Positions 27,222 to 36,690 of a DNA stretch of 37,464 bases are shown here, piece by piece. The notes beneath the pieces were generated by a model, which worked only from the letters and a program-made list of their open reading frames with translations, ran no database searches and was not told the DNA's origin. The stretch is from Marinobacterium sp. (lineage in GTDB: Bacteria; Pseudomonadota; Gammaproteobacteria; Pseudomonadales; Balneatricaceae). A program made the translations under genes and the position numbers. Location of the stretch: contig QKGH01000110.1 of NCBI GenBank assembly GCA_003250495.1, positions 1 through 37,464 on the forward strand, read 5' to 3'. Numbering within the stretch: position 1 is the stretch's first letter; each line of letters begins with the position of its first letter.

Positions 27222-27524
27222 ATACACACCTCCTCTGCGCTGAGCGCGGTTTATCGGAATTATAGCGGGAACCTACTCGTTCCCTTCGCTCTGCAGAGTA
27301 AGAATAGGACAATGCGGGGGGGATTCTAGGCCCTGCGCAGGAGCATTATTCAATGCCCTCGCCATTCCGCGCACCCCTCTTCATGATGCAGTCGCGTAGG
27401 CGATATTTTGACCGCTCGCTAAGTGTCTAACTGTCGGGCGTTATTGACTTTTTGCGGTTGCGTAATGGTGGCGTGGAGCGGGTTTGCGAGGCGGATCTCC
27501 CGCGGGGCTCAGGGTTGATCTGCA
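27222..27524. other. Gene-free stretch between the 92-aa gene and the COG3146 gene
   Basis: I find no convincing coding frame. The stretch holds the palindrome-plus-TATAAT promoter of the 92-aa gene at 27259-27284 and most of an FNR-type palindrome at its right end (27515-27528). The rest shows no recognisable element. Confidence 0.5.
27259..27284 (-). promoter_or_regulatory. TATAAT -10 element with adjoining GGGAAC-N6-GTTCCC palindrome
   Basis: On the minus strand a perfect TATAAT (27259-27264) lies 2 bp downstream of a 6-bp perfect dyad GGGAAC / GTTCCC (27267-27272 and 27279-27284). No -35 consensus is present where expected, so the dyad may bind an activator that replaces it or a repressor that blocks RNA polymerase. 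It would drive the 92-aa gene. Confidence 0.5.
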
Positions 27525-27528
27525 TCAA
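27515..27528. promoter_or_regulatory. Perfect FNR/Anr-type box TTGAT-N4-ATCAA
   Basis: TTGAT (27515-27519), CTGC, ATCAA (27524-27528) exactly matches the FNR/Anr consensus palindrome. It overlaps the stop codon of the COG3146 gene. The nearest downstream gene on the minus strand is the 92-aa gene, about 290 bp away, which is far for direct class I/II activation. The functional assignment is therefore tentative. Confidence 0.45.
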
Positions 27529-28661
27529 TGCTCGGGTAGGCGAAACGGTAGCTGGTTCGACAGCGTGTCCATCTGTTCCTGCACCAGTCGTTGTTCCTGG
27601 CAAAGAAAGTCGGCGATGGCGGGGCGGAAGCCCGCTTCCTCTATCCAGTGCAACGACCAGGTGGGGATGGGCTCGAAGCCGCGCTGGATCTTGTGCTCGC
27701 CTTGTGCACCGGGGTCGAAACGCTGCAAGCCCTGTTCGATGCAGTAAGTGATGCCCTGGTAATAGCAGGTTTCGAAGTGGAGGCTGTCGAACTCGTCGAG
27801 GCATCCCCAGTAGCGGCCGTACAGGCAGCTGCTGCTTTTGAGCGACAGTGCGCCGGCAACGCACTGCTCCTGGTGGTAGGCGAGCACCAGAACCAGTTGT
27901 TCGGGCATGCGTTGGTGCAACAGTTCGAAAAATGCCTGGGTCAGGTAGCCGCGTTGGCCCCGTTTCAGGTAGGTCATCTGGTAGAAGCGGTAGAAGCGCT
28001 CCAGCTCCGTGGCGCTAATGTCGCGCCCCTCCACGATGCGCAGCTCGACTCCCTGGGCGGCGACCTTCTGGCGCTCTTTGCGCACCGCTTTGCGCTTGCG
28101 GGAGTTGAAGTGGCTCAGGTAGTGCTCGAACGACTCGTAACCTTTATTGAACCAGTGATACTGGCTGCCCAGGCGGGGCTGTAACCCGCCGTGCTTGAAT
28201 CCCTCCACCAGTTCCGGTTCGACGAATAAACCGTGCCAGCCGGAGGCGTTGGTGCGCGAGCAAATCTGGCGCAGGGCATCGACCAGCAGCGGGATCGCCT
28301 GTTCCGTAGGCAACGAAAGCCCAAAGCGCGGGCCGTAGGCCGGGGTAAAGGGGATGGCGGTCAACAGCTTGGGGTAGTAGTCCAGGCCGTGGCGATGCCA
28401 GGCGTCGGCCCAGCTCCAGTCGAATACGTACTCGCCATAGGAGTGGTGCTTCAGGTACAGCGGCATGACGCCAACCAGCTCGCCGGCGGATTCCAGGCTC
28501 AGGTGCAGCGGTTGCCAGCCGGTCTGTGTGTTGACACTGCCGGAATCCTCCAGCGCGGAGAGGAACTCGTGGCGCAGGAAGGGGTAGTCGACACCGCACA
28601 GCCGGTTCCACTCCTGGGCGGCTATCTCATTGATTGAGCTATGCAGTTTTACGTCAAACAT
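27525..28661 (-). CDS. COG3146 (DUF482) GNAT/FemAB-like N-acyltransferase
   Basis: A 378-aa protein with ATG 28659-28661. It matches the COG3146 family: an N-terminal region with FDWSWADAWHRHGLDYYPKL and IPFTPAYGPRF, a basic FNSRKRKAVRKERQKV helix, and a C-terminal acyltransferase half with GRYWGCLDEFDSLHFETCYY and FDPGAQGEHKIQRGFEP. These proteins are predicted peptidoglycan-precursor-like or aminoacyl transferases of GNAT fold, but no substrate is established. It is divergent from the HIT gene across a 94-bp gap. Confidence 0.9.
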   Translation of the reverse strand: MFDVKLHSSINEIAAQEWNRLCGVDYPFLRHEFLSALEDSGSVNTQTGWQPLHLSLESAGELVGVMPLYLKHHSYGEYVFDWSWADAWHRHGLDYYPKLLTAIPFTPAYGPRFGLSLPTEQAIPLLVDALRQICSRTNASGWHGLFVEPELVEGFKHGGLQPRLGSQYHWFNKGYESFEHYLSHFNSRKRKAVRKERQKVAAQGVELRIVEGRDISATELERFYRFYQMTYLKRGQRGYLTQAFFELLHQRMPEQLVLVLAYHQEQCVAGALSLKSSSCLYGRYWGCLDEFDSLHFETCYYQGITYCIEQGLQRFDPGAQGEHKIQRGFEPIPTWSLHWIEEAGFRPAIADFLCQEQRLVQEQMDTLSNQLPFRLPEH

Positions 28662-28755
28662 CTTGGCCTATACTGTCGGGGTGGATATGCTTCGGCGTCG
28701 CGGCCGTCCCTGCGCAGGGGCGGCGACCATCCATTCGTGTAAGCAGGGATCCATT

Positions 28756-29202
28756 ATGGACGAACTTGAGCTGGAATTTGAACTCGATTCACGCTTGGCT
28801 GAAGATACCATCAGCCTGGGGCAGTTCCCGTTGTGCCAGTTACTGCTGATGAATGATGCCAACTATCCGTGGTTTATCCTGGTGCCGCGGCGTGCCGGTG
28901 TGACCGAGATCTATCATCTGTCGGCGGCGGAACAGCAGCAGTTGATTCGCGAATCCAGCTTCCTGTCGGAAACGCTCGCCGACCTGTTCCAGGCCCGCAA
29001 AATGAATGTGGCGGCGCTGGGCAATATGGTGCCGCAACTGCATCTGCACCACATCGTACGCCAGGAGAACGATCCGGCCTGGCCCGGTCCGGTATGGGGG
29101 CGGGTGCCCTGTGTGCCCTACACCGATGAACAGCTGGCTCAGATCGGTACCAAGCTGCAGAGCCTGCTCAACGGTGAATTCGATTTCTCGCCCCATCGCT
29201 AA
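28756..29202 (+). CDS. HIT-domain protein
   Basis: A 148-aa protein starting at ATG 28756 with AGGGA upstream; more upstream in-frame starts run through the promoter gap. The histidine triad appears as MVPQLHLHHIVRQENDPAWP (His96, His98, His99). An N-terminal YPWFILVPRRAGVTEIYHL strand pair completes the fold. HIT proteins are nucleotide hydrolases or transferases; this shorter subgroup is often annotated as a diadenosine tetraphosphate hydrolase-like protein. A probable -10 (TATACT, 28669-28674) lies in the divergent gap. Located just upstream of aspS. Confidence 0.92.
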   Translation: MDELELEFELDSRLAEDTISLGQFPLCQLLLMNDANYPWFILVPRRAGVTEIYHLSAAEQQQLIRESSFLSETLADLFQARKMNVAALGNMVPQLHLHHIVRQENDPAWPGPVWGRVPCVPYTDEQLAQIGTKLQSLLNGEFDFSPHR

Positions 29203-29213
29203 TGTCGCTCGCC

Positions 29214-29243
29214 GGGAAGGCACGGGACGCTGTCAGCCTTCCC
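29214..29243. repeat. Inverted repeat GGGAAGGC-N14-GCCTTCCC
   Basis: A perfect 8-bp dyad (29214-29221 and 29236-29243) begins 11 bp after the HIT gene stop. It could end that transcript, although no U-tract follows. Its right arm overlaps the spacer of the aspS promoter. Confidence 0.5.
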
Positions 29244-29258
29244 TAAATCAGGTATAAT
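29230..29258 (+). promoter_or_regulatory. Sigma-70 promoter of aspS
   Basis: CTGTCA (29230-29235), a 17-bp spacer and a perfect TATAAT (29253-29258) precede aspS, leaving an untranslated leader of about 115 nt. The -35 has 4 of 6 matches. Confidence 0.65.
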
Positions 29259-29378
29259 TCGCGCCTTTAAATGTGCACTGGTGAAGGTGGCCGTCTAATC
29301 CGGCCCGCGCCAGTCTGCACCCGGTTATCATGTGCGTCCCAGCGGGGATGTACGGTCCAGAGACAGGAACAGGAAGCT

Positions 29379-31142
<1,764 letters not shown>

Positions 31143-31158
31143 TAACGTGTGGGAAAAC

Positions 31159-31178
31159 GAGGGCCGGTGACGGCCCTC
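31159..31178 (+). other. Hairpin with GTGA (GNRA-type) tetraloop between aspS and yebC
   Basis: GAGGGCCG (31159-31166), loop GTGA and CGGCCCTC (31171-31178) make a perfect 8-bp stem in the 54-bp gap. No U-tract follows, so it is more likely a processing or stability element than a terminator. Confidence 0.5.
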
Positions 31179-31196
31179 CGATATTGAGGAAAGGGT

Positions 31197-31937
31197 ATGG
31201 CAGGTCATTCTAAGTGGGCCAACATCAAGCATCGCAAGGCTTCCCAGGACGCCAAGCGCGGTAAAGTCTTCACCAAGATCATTCGCGAGCTGACCGTGGC
31301 GGCGAAAGAGGGGGGCGGTGTCCCGGAAGACAACCCGCGGCTGCGTGCGGCGGTCGATAAGGCGCTGGGCGCCAACATGAAGCGCGACACGATCGACAAG
31401 GCGATCCAGCGCGGTGCCGGCGGTGCAGATGGGGAAAACTACGATGAACTGACCTACGAAGGCTATGGCAGCAATGGCGTGGCGATCCTGGTCGAGTGCA
31501 TGACCGACAACGTCAACCGGACCGTGTCCCAGGTCCGCGCCGCGTTCAACAAGCACGGCGGCAACCTCGGCACCAACGGCTCCGTTTCCTATCTGTTCGA
31601 CAAGAAGGGGCAGATCAGTTACGAAGAGGGGGTCGATGAGGACGCGCTGATGGAGGCCGCCCTGGAGGCGGGTGCCGACGACGTCGTGACCAACGAAGAC
31701 GGCTCCATCGATGTGTTCTGCGCCTGGCAGGAGTTCATGGATGTCAAACAGGCGTTGGTCGATGCGGGCTTCGAGCCGGCGCTGGCCGAGGTCGGCATGA
31801 TTCCGCAGACCAGCGTCGATCTCGATGTGGAGGTCGGTGCCAAGGTGATGAAGTTGATCGACGCACTGGAAGATCTGGATGACGTGCAGAACGTCTACCA
31901 CAATGCCGATGTTCCGGAAGAGGCGTTGATCGACTGA
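31197..31937 (+). CDS. yebC: YebC/PmpR family translation or transcription regulator
   Basis: A 246-aa protein, full family length, with ATG 31197 and a GAGGAAAGG ribosome-binding site. The N-terminus [20 protein letters not shown] is diagnostic. The central [20 protein letters not shown] and [20 protein letters not shown] motifs define the second domain. YebC-type proteins have been described as DNA-binding regulators (PmpR) and more recently as ribosome-associated factors easing translation of proline-rich stretches. It follows aspS and precedes ruvC, the usual gene order. A strong terminator follows. Confidence 0.96.
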   Translation: MAGHSKWANIKHRKASQDAKRGKVFTKIIRELTVAAKEGGGVPEDNPRLRAAVDKALGANMKRDTIDKAIQRGAGGADGENYDELTYEGYGSNGVAILVECMTDNVNRTVSQVRAAFNKHGGNLGTNGSVSYLFDKKGQISYEEGVDEDALMEAALEAGADDVVTNEDGSIDVFCAWQEFMDVKQALVDAGFEPALAEVGMIPQTSVDLDVEVGAKVMKLIDALEDLDDVQNVYHNADVPEEALID

Positions 31938-31956
31938 TCGCTCGACCGAGTTGCTG

Positions 31957-31985
31957 AAAAGCCGGGGCCCGTGCCCCGGCTTTTT
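31957..31985 (+). terminator. Strong rho-independent terminator after yebC
   Basis: AAAAGCCGGGGC (31957-31968), loop CCGT and GCCCCGGCTTTT (31973-31984) form a 12-bp stem ending in a T-run. The A-tract on the left also makes it usable in the opposite direction. It stands only 37 bp before the ruvC start. Confidence 0.92.
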
Positions 31986-32021
31986 GTTATGATCGCTAGA
32001 GTTTTGCTGGCAGGGCTGCGC

Positions 32022-32537
32022 ATGCTGATACTAGGAATAGACCCGGGGTCGCGGATCACCGGCTATGGTGTGATCAACGTGGTCGGGGCGCGCAACGAGT
32101 ACGTCGCCAGTGGCTGTATCCGCATCAGCGGCGAAGGGCTGCCGCAGCGCCTGCAGCAGGTGTATGCCGGCATCAGCGAGATCATCGAGCGCTACTCCCC
32201 GCAGGAGATGGCCATCGAGCAGGTGTTCATGGCGCGCAATGCCGATTCGGCGCTGAAGCTGGGGCAGGCGCGAGGGGTGGCGATCGTGGCTTCGGTCAAT
32301 GCCGGGCTGCCGGTAGCGGAATACGCGGCGCGGCAGGTCAAGCAGTCGGTGGTCGGTAATGGCGGCGCCGATAAGATACAGGTGCAGGTGATGGTGGCGC
32401 ACCTGCTCAAGTTGCCGGGCCGGCCGCAGGCGGATGCCGCGGATGCGCTGGCGATCGCCCTATGCCACGCCCACAGCCGCAACGCCCAGGTGGCGCTGGC
32501 GGGCAGCCACCGCGTCGCCAGAGGGCGCTGGCAATGA
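32022..32537 (+). CDS. ruvC: Holliday junction resolvase RuvC
   Basis: A 171-aa endonuclease starting at ATG 32022 with AGGG 8 bp upstream; earlier in-frame starts overlap the terminator. All four catalytic acids sit at E. coli numbering: Asp7 (LGIDPGS), Glu66 (AIEQVF), Asp138 and Asp141 (DAADALA). It nicks symmetric strands of Holliday junctions delivered by RuvAB. The stop overlaps the ATG of the decayed TRIC gene by 4 bp (ATGA). No obvious LexA box lies upstream. Confidence 0.97.
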   Translation: MLILGIDPGSRITGYGVINVVGARNEYVASGCIRISGEGLPQRLQQVYAGISEIIERYSPQEMAIEQVFMARNADSALKLGQARGVAIVASVNAGLPVAEYAARQVKQSVVGNGGADKIQVQVMVAHLLKLPGRPQADAADALAIALCHAHSRNAQVALAGSHRVARGRWQ

Positions 32538-32951
32538 TCGCCTATCACGAGTTCATCGTGGTTGCCGAGCTGATCGGTATCGCGGTGTTCGCCATTACCG
32601 GCGCCATCGCCGTACCCGGTAAGCGGATCGATATCTTCGGGGTCGTGGTGCTGGGCATAGTGACGGCGCTGGGTGGCGGTACCCTGCGCGATATCACGCT
32701 GGGGCTCTATCCGGTCGCCTGGGTCGCGGACACCCGCTACCTGTGGGTTGATCGGTGCCGTCGTCTATATCCTCGGGCAGCGGCTGATTCCGGAGCCAAG
32801 CTATTAGCTCGAGATCGCCGCGATGCTAACGATCTTGCTAACCCGGATGGCCGCGCTGCTGGCGGGTCTGCGGTTGCCTGAATTCATCGTGCGCGGGCAC
32901 CGGCTGGAATGGCCGGCGCAGGCACGTAATCTGGAGAAGAAACCACAGTGA
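32534..32951 (+). pseudogene. Decayed TRIC/UPF0126 (YicG-like) cation channel gene
   Basis: Frame 1 from ATG 32534 encodes 71 residues closely resembling the first repeat of YicG-type TRIC channels: VVAELIGIAVFAITGAIAVP, VVVLGIVTALGGGTLRDITL and YPVAWVADTRYLW. At 32747-32748 the similarity jumps to another frame and to the end of the second repeat (LIGAVVYILGQRLIPEPSY, then after a stop LEIAAMLTILLTRMAALLAG and LRLPEFI). About 75-80 residues of the middle are missing. A further in-frame TAG occurs at 32805-32807. The broken frame would end at TGA 32949-32951, overlapping the ruvA start GTG (GTGA). Intact members are about 200-aa trimeric channels. Sequence error is possible, but two lesions plus a deletion make real decay likelier. 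Confidence 0.82.
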
Positions 32952-33577
32952 TTGGCCGATTGACCGGAGAGCTGGTCGAGAAGCAGCCGCCGCAGTTGAT
33001 GCTCGATGTCAACGGCGTCGGTTACGAGCTCGAAGCCTCGATGAACACCTTTTACAAGCTGCCGCCCCTGGGTGAGCGGGTGATGCTGCACGTGCATATG
33101 GTGGTGCGTGAGGATGCCCAACTGCTGTATGGTTTTGCCGATGCGCAGGAGCGGATGCTGTTCCGGGCGTTGATCAAGACCAACGGCGTGGGCCCGAAGC
33201 TGGCGCTGGCGATCCTGTCCGGTATCAGTGGCGAGGAGTTCGTCCGCTGCGTGCATAACGAGGACAGTGCGGCGCTGGTGCGTATCCCGGGGGTCGGCAA
33301 GAAGACTGCCGAGCGTCTGATCGTGGAGATGAAGGATAAGCTGGACCGGCTGCAGCTGCCGACGATGATCGAGTTCTCGTTGAGCGGTGGTGTTGGGCCG
33401 GCGCTGGTGACGCCGGCCGTGGACAGCCGTGCCGAAGCGGAAAGCGCGCTGATTGCGCTGGGTTATAAGCCGGTACAGGCGACCAAGGCGATAGAACAGG
33501 CGGCGCAAGCGTTGGGCGATGACGCCGGCACCGAGGCGCTGATCCGTCAGGCGCTGAAATCGATGGTGGCCGGTTAG
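32948..33577 (+). CDS. ruvA: Holliday junction branch-migration protein RuvA
   Basis: A 209-aa protein starting at GTG 32948 ([20 protein letters not shown]). Domain I is the OB-fold; domain II has helix-hairpin-helix motifs ([15 protein letters not shown] and [16 protein letters not shown]); domain III ([20 protein letters not shown]) binds RuvB. RuvA tetramers hold the Holliday junction square-planar. The start overlaps the stop of the TRIC remnant. A GGAG lies about 11 bp upstream. RuvB follows 13 bp later, so the two are co-transcribed. Confidence 0.97.
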   Translation: MIGRLTGELVEKQPPQLMLDVNGVGYELEASMNTFYKLPPLGERVMLHVHMVVREDAQLLYGFADAQERMLFRALIKTNGVGPKLALAILSGISGEEFVRCVHNEDSAALVRIPGVGKKTAERLIVEMKDKLDRLQLPTMIEFSLSGGVGPALVTPAVDSRAEAESALIALGYKPVQATKAIEQAAQALGDDAGTEALIRQALKSMVAG

Positions 33578-33590
33578 GGTATAGACAACG

Positions 33591-34607
33591 ATGAAGATAG
33601 AAGCGGATCGTTTTATCAGTCCGGTGGCGGCGCCCGGTGAAGAGGTGCAGGATCGTGCGATCCGGCCCAAGTTGCTGACCGACTATCAGGGGCAGCCGCG
33701 CGTGCGCGAGCAGATGGAGATCTTTATCCACGCCGCGCGCAAGCGCAACGAGGCGCTGGATCATACGTTGATCTTCGGGCCGCCGGGCCTGGGTAAGACC
33801 ACGCTGGCCAATATCATCGCCAACGAAATGGGCAGCCAGATCAAGACCACCTCCGGTCCGGTGCTGGAAAAAGCTGGCGATGTGGCGGCGCTGTTGACCA
33901 ATCTGGAGCCCGGCGACGTGCTGTTCATCGACGAGATCCACCGTCTGAGCCCCAACGTCGAGGAGGTGCTCTATCCGGCGATGGAGGATTACCAGCTCGA
34001 CATCATGATCGGCGAGGGACCGGCGGCACGGTCGATCAAGCTCGACCTGCCGCCCTTCACGCTGGTCGGCGCGACGACCCGCGCCGGGTTGCTGACCTCG
34101 CCGTTGCGCGACCGCTTCGGGATCGTGCAGCGGCTCGAGTTCTACTCGGTCGAGGATCTGACCGCCATCGTACTGCGTTCCGCCCAGCTGTCGGGGACGC
34201 CGATCGATCCGGAGGGTGCGCGCGAGGTGGCGCGGCGTTCTCGCGGCACCCCGCGTATCGCCAACCGCCTGTTGCGCCGGGCGCGGGACTACGCCGAGGT
34301 GAAGGGCGAGGGGCGGATTACCAGCGAACTGGCGGATCTGGCGTTGAATATGCTGAATGTCGATGAACGTGGCTTCGATCACATGGACCGGCGCCTACTG
34401 TTGACGATGATCGAGAAGTTCTCCGGCGGTCCGGTCGGCGTCGATAACCTGGCGGCCGCGATCAGCGAGGAGCGCGACACCATAGAGGACGTGCTCGAGC
34501 CCTATCTGATCCAGCAGGGGTTCATCATGCGCACGCCGCGGGGGCGGGTGGTAACCGAGCATGCATATTTGCATTTTGGAATCGAGCGCAGCACGGCGCA
34601 ATCCTGA
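33591..34607 (+). CDS. ruvB: Holliday junction helicase RuvB
   Basis: A 338-aa AAA+ ATPase starting at ATG 33591. Walker A is [20 protein letters not shown] (about residues 63-72), Walker B is [17 protein letters not shown], sensor 1 lies in [20 protein letters not shown], and the C-terminal winged helix reads [20 protein letters not shown]. RuvB hexamers drive branch migration with RuvA and hand junctions to RuvC. Length and motifs are normal. Confidence 0.98.
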   Translation: MKIEADRFISPVAAPGEEVQDRAIRPKLLTDYQGQPRVREQMEIFIHAARKRNEALDHTLIFGPPGLGKTTLANIIANEMGSQIKTTSGPVLEKAGDVAALLTNLEPGDVLFIDEIHRLSPNVEEVLYPAMEDYQLDIMIGEGPAARSIKLDLPPFTLVGATTRAGLLTSPLRDRFGIVQRLEFYSVEDLTAIVLRSAQLSGTPIDPEGAREVARRSRGTPRIANRLLRRARDYAEVKGEGRITSELADLALNMLNVDERGFDHMDRRLLLTMIEKFSGGPVGVDNLAAAISEERDTIEDVLEPYLIQQGFIMRTPRGRVVTEHAYLHFGIERSTAQS

Positions 34608-34675
34608 CGAGTGTCAACGCTACGCGCTTTAATATCGGTAAGATGGTCGGGTCGACAGCGCTAAAGGCATCGTTC

Positions 34676-35035
34676 GTGAACAGGTCCGATCTCAAATCAC
34701 TACGTCAGGAACTGGAGTATCTCCGTGCAGAACTGCAGGACGATATCTGCGCCCGCCTCGAGGTTGTAACCGGGCGCCAGATAGCGGCCGGGGCCAAGGT
34801 GGACTTGGCCGAATGGCGGGCCCTGTCGTCAAAGGGCAGCGGACAGGAGCTGGAGGCGCTATTCAAGGACCTGGAGCGGGTCGAGGCGGCGTTGCTGCGG
34901 ATGGCAGACGGCAGTTACGGTACCTGTCCGGAATGCGGGGAGGAGATCGAGCTCAACCGCCTGCGGGGCGATCCCGCCGCACTGTTCTGCATCGCCTGTG
35001 TGGGCCAGCTGCAACGGAAGGTCGCCCAGTCCTGA
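34676..35035 (+). CDS. DksA/TraR-like C4 zinc-finger protein
   Basis: A protein of 119 aa if started at GTG 34676, which has AAAGG 8 bp upstream; ATG 34643 (130 aa) is the alternative. The N-terminal 80 residues are a predicted coiled coil (DLKSLRQELEYLRAELQDDI ... LFKDLERVEAALLRMADG). The C-terminus has the DksA/TraR zinc finger: CPEC, 17 residues, CIAC. Such proteins bind the RNA polymerase secondary channel. The coiled-coil tip of DksA carries a DxxDxA motif that I do not find here, so RNA polymerase regulation is uncertain. It lies between ruvB and the tol genes. Confidence 0.85.
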   Translation: MNRSDLKSLRQELEYLRAELQDDICARLEVVTGRQIAAGAKVDLAEWRALSSKGSGQELEALFKDLERVEAALLRMADGSYGTCPECGEEIELNRLRGDPAALFCIACVGQLQRKVAQS

Positions 35036-35134
35036 CCGCTACATCCCCGATTTTTACCCGCGCAGGGGGCCATGCAGGGGCTCCATCTTGTATAAAATTT
35101 TGCGGCTGCTATTGTGTTGCCTTCACCAACCGCG

Positions 35135-35551
35135 ATGAGTTTGTTGATGGCTTTTGAGTGGCCGTTGCGTGTCTATATCGAAGACACCGATTTTGGCGGC
35201 ATCGTCTATTACGTGAACTACCTGAAGTTCATGGAGCGCGCGCGTACCGAGATGTTGCGGCGGTGTGGATTCTCCCAGCATGAGCTGGTCAGGGATCACA
35301 TGCTGTTCGTCGTTCACAGCGTACAGTGCCGCTATCACAAACCCGCCCGCCTCGACGATGAACTTATCGTTCATTCGGAAATCGAACAGGCTGGTGTCGC
35401 GAGTGTCATGTTTAACCAGCAGATCATCCGGGCGTCCGATCGGGTCGAGCTTTGCAGCGGCCAGATCCGGGTGGCGTGCGTCGATAGCCGATCGATGAAA
35501 CCGCGCCGTTGGCCCTCCGGTCTGCTGACCGCTCTCCGTCAACCCGACTGA
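35135..35551 (+). CDS. ybgC: Tol-Pal-associated acyl-CoA thioesterase YbgC
   Basis: A 138-aa hotdog thioesterase. The start is uncertain: ATG 35135 ([20 protein letters not shown]) best matches E. coli YbgC length, while ATG 35147 would remove four residues; neither has a strong ribosome-binding site. The catalytic Asp lies in [20 protein letters not shown], followed by [15 protein letters not shown] and [12 protein letters not shown], all typical of the family. It hydrolyses acyl-CoA/ACP and is linked to phospholipid metabolism at the inner membrane. It is the first gene of the tol-pal cluster, 23 bp before tolQ. Confidence 0.94.
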   Translation: MSLLMAFEWPLRVYIEDTDFGGIVYYVNYLKFMERARTEMLRRCGFSQHELVRDHMLFVVHSVQCRYHKPARLDDELIVHSEIEQAGVASVMFNQQIIRASDRVELCSGQIRVACVDSRSMKPRRWPSGLLTALRQPD

Positions 35552-35574
35552 TTAGTGCTTTAGGAGTCACATAA

Positions 35575-36255
35575 GTGGAAGACAAGTTGTCTATATGGGG
35601 GCTTGTGCTCAACGCCAGCCTGGTAGTGCAGCTGGTAATGCTGTTGTTGTTGCTGGCCTCGTTTCTCTCCTGGGTCATGATCTTTCAGCGTCAGCAGGTA
35701 CTGCGCCGGGCGCAACGGGCATTGCGCGAGTTCGAGGACCGCTTCTGGTCCGGTGTCGACCTGAGTCACCTGTACCGTGAAGTCAACAACAGCCCCGATC
35801 AGCACAGCGGGGCGGAGAACCTGTTTCGCTCCGGCCTGAAGGAGTTTACACGCCTGACCCAGCAGCCGGGGGTCGATCCGGAAGTGGTGATGAACGGTGT
35901 GCAGCGCACGATGCGCGTGTCACTGGCGCGTGAAGAGGAGCGCTTGGAGCGTCATCTGCCGTTTCTGGCAACGGTTGGCTCGACCAGTCCCTATGTCGGT
36001 CTGTTCGGTACCGTGTGGGGGATCATGAACGCCTTCCGCGGCCTGGCGAATGTGCATCAGGCCACGCTGGCCTCGGTGGCGCCGGGGATCTCGGAAGCGC
36101 TGGTCGCAACGGCCATCGGCCTGTTTGCGGCGATCCCGGCCGTTATCGCCTACAACCGTTTCTCCGCCAAGAGCGAATGGCTGCTGAACAGCTACGAAAC
36201 CTTTGCCGATGAGTTTGCCAGCATCCTCTATCGGCGTGTGCACGCAGCGGGCTGA
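35575..36255 (+). CDS. tolQ: Tol-Pal system protein TolQ
   Basis: A 226-aa MotA/TolQ/ExbB proton-channel protein starting at GTG 35575 behind TAGGAGTCAC. Helix 1 spans LVLNASLVVQLVMLLLLLAS. Helices 2 and 3 include FLATVGSTSPYVGLFGTVWG and APGISEALVATAIGLFAAIP, the conserved proton-path region. It forms a pentamer around TolR in the inner membrane, energising TolA and the outer-membrane invagination at division. It is followed by tolR after 11 bp. Confidence 0.97.
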   Translation: MEDKLSIWGLVLNASLVVQLVMLLLLLASFLSWVMIFQRQQVLRRAQRALREFEDRFWSGVDLSHLYREVNNSPDQHSGAENLFRSGLKEFTRLTQQPGVDPEVVMNGVQRTMRVSLAREEERLERHLPFLATVGSTSPYVGLFGTVWGIMNAFRGLANVHQATLASVAPGISEALVATAIGLFAAIPAVIAYNRFSAKSEWLLNSYETFADEFASILYRRVHAAG

Positions 36256-36266
36256 GGTGGGTCGGT

Positions 36267-36686
36267 ATGCTCAGGCGGACGCGTAAAAAACGCAAATTGA
36301 ACGCGGAGATCAACGTCGTACCCTATATCGACGTCACCATGGTGCTGCTGATCATTTTCATGGTGACGGCGCCGATGTTGACCCAGGGGGTCGACGTGGA
36401 TCTGCCGAAAACCTCGGCGGAACCGGTCGACACCCAGGATGATGAGCCGATGATCGTCACCGTGGACCGTGACGGCGCCTACTACATCAATGTCGGCGGC
36501 GATGACGAGACGGTGCCGGTCAGTAGCGACGAAATCGCGACGCGGGTGCAGAAGGTGCTCAGCGTGAAGCCGGACAAGCTGTTGTTGGTGCGGGGCGACA
36601 AGAGCGTCAACTATGACAGTGTGATTCAGCTGATGGTGCTGCTTAAAAGTGCCGGCGCCTCCAGTGTCGGGCTGGTAACGGAGTAG
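36267..36686 (+). CDS. tolR: Tol-Pal system protein TolR
   Basis: A 139-aa ExbD/TolR protein. The basic N-terminus precedes EINVVPYIDVTMVLLIIFMV, the single membrane helix with the proton-carrying Asp22. The periplasmic domain ends LLLVRGDKSVNYDSVIQLMV and KSAGASSVGLVTE, as expected for TolR. It is the second component of the proton-driven TolQR motor. Partner genes tolQ and tolA flank it closely. Confidence 0.97.
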   Translation: MLRRTRKKRKLNAEINVVPYIDVTMVLLIIFMVTAPMLTQGVDVDLPKTSAEPVDTQDDEPMIVTVDRDGAYYINVGGDDETVPVSSDEIATRVQKVLSVKPDKLLLVRGDKSVNYDSVIQLMVLLKSAGASSVGLVTE

Positions 36687-36690
36687 GGCG

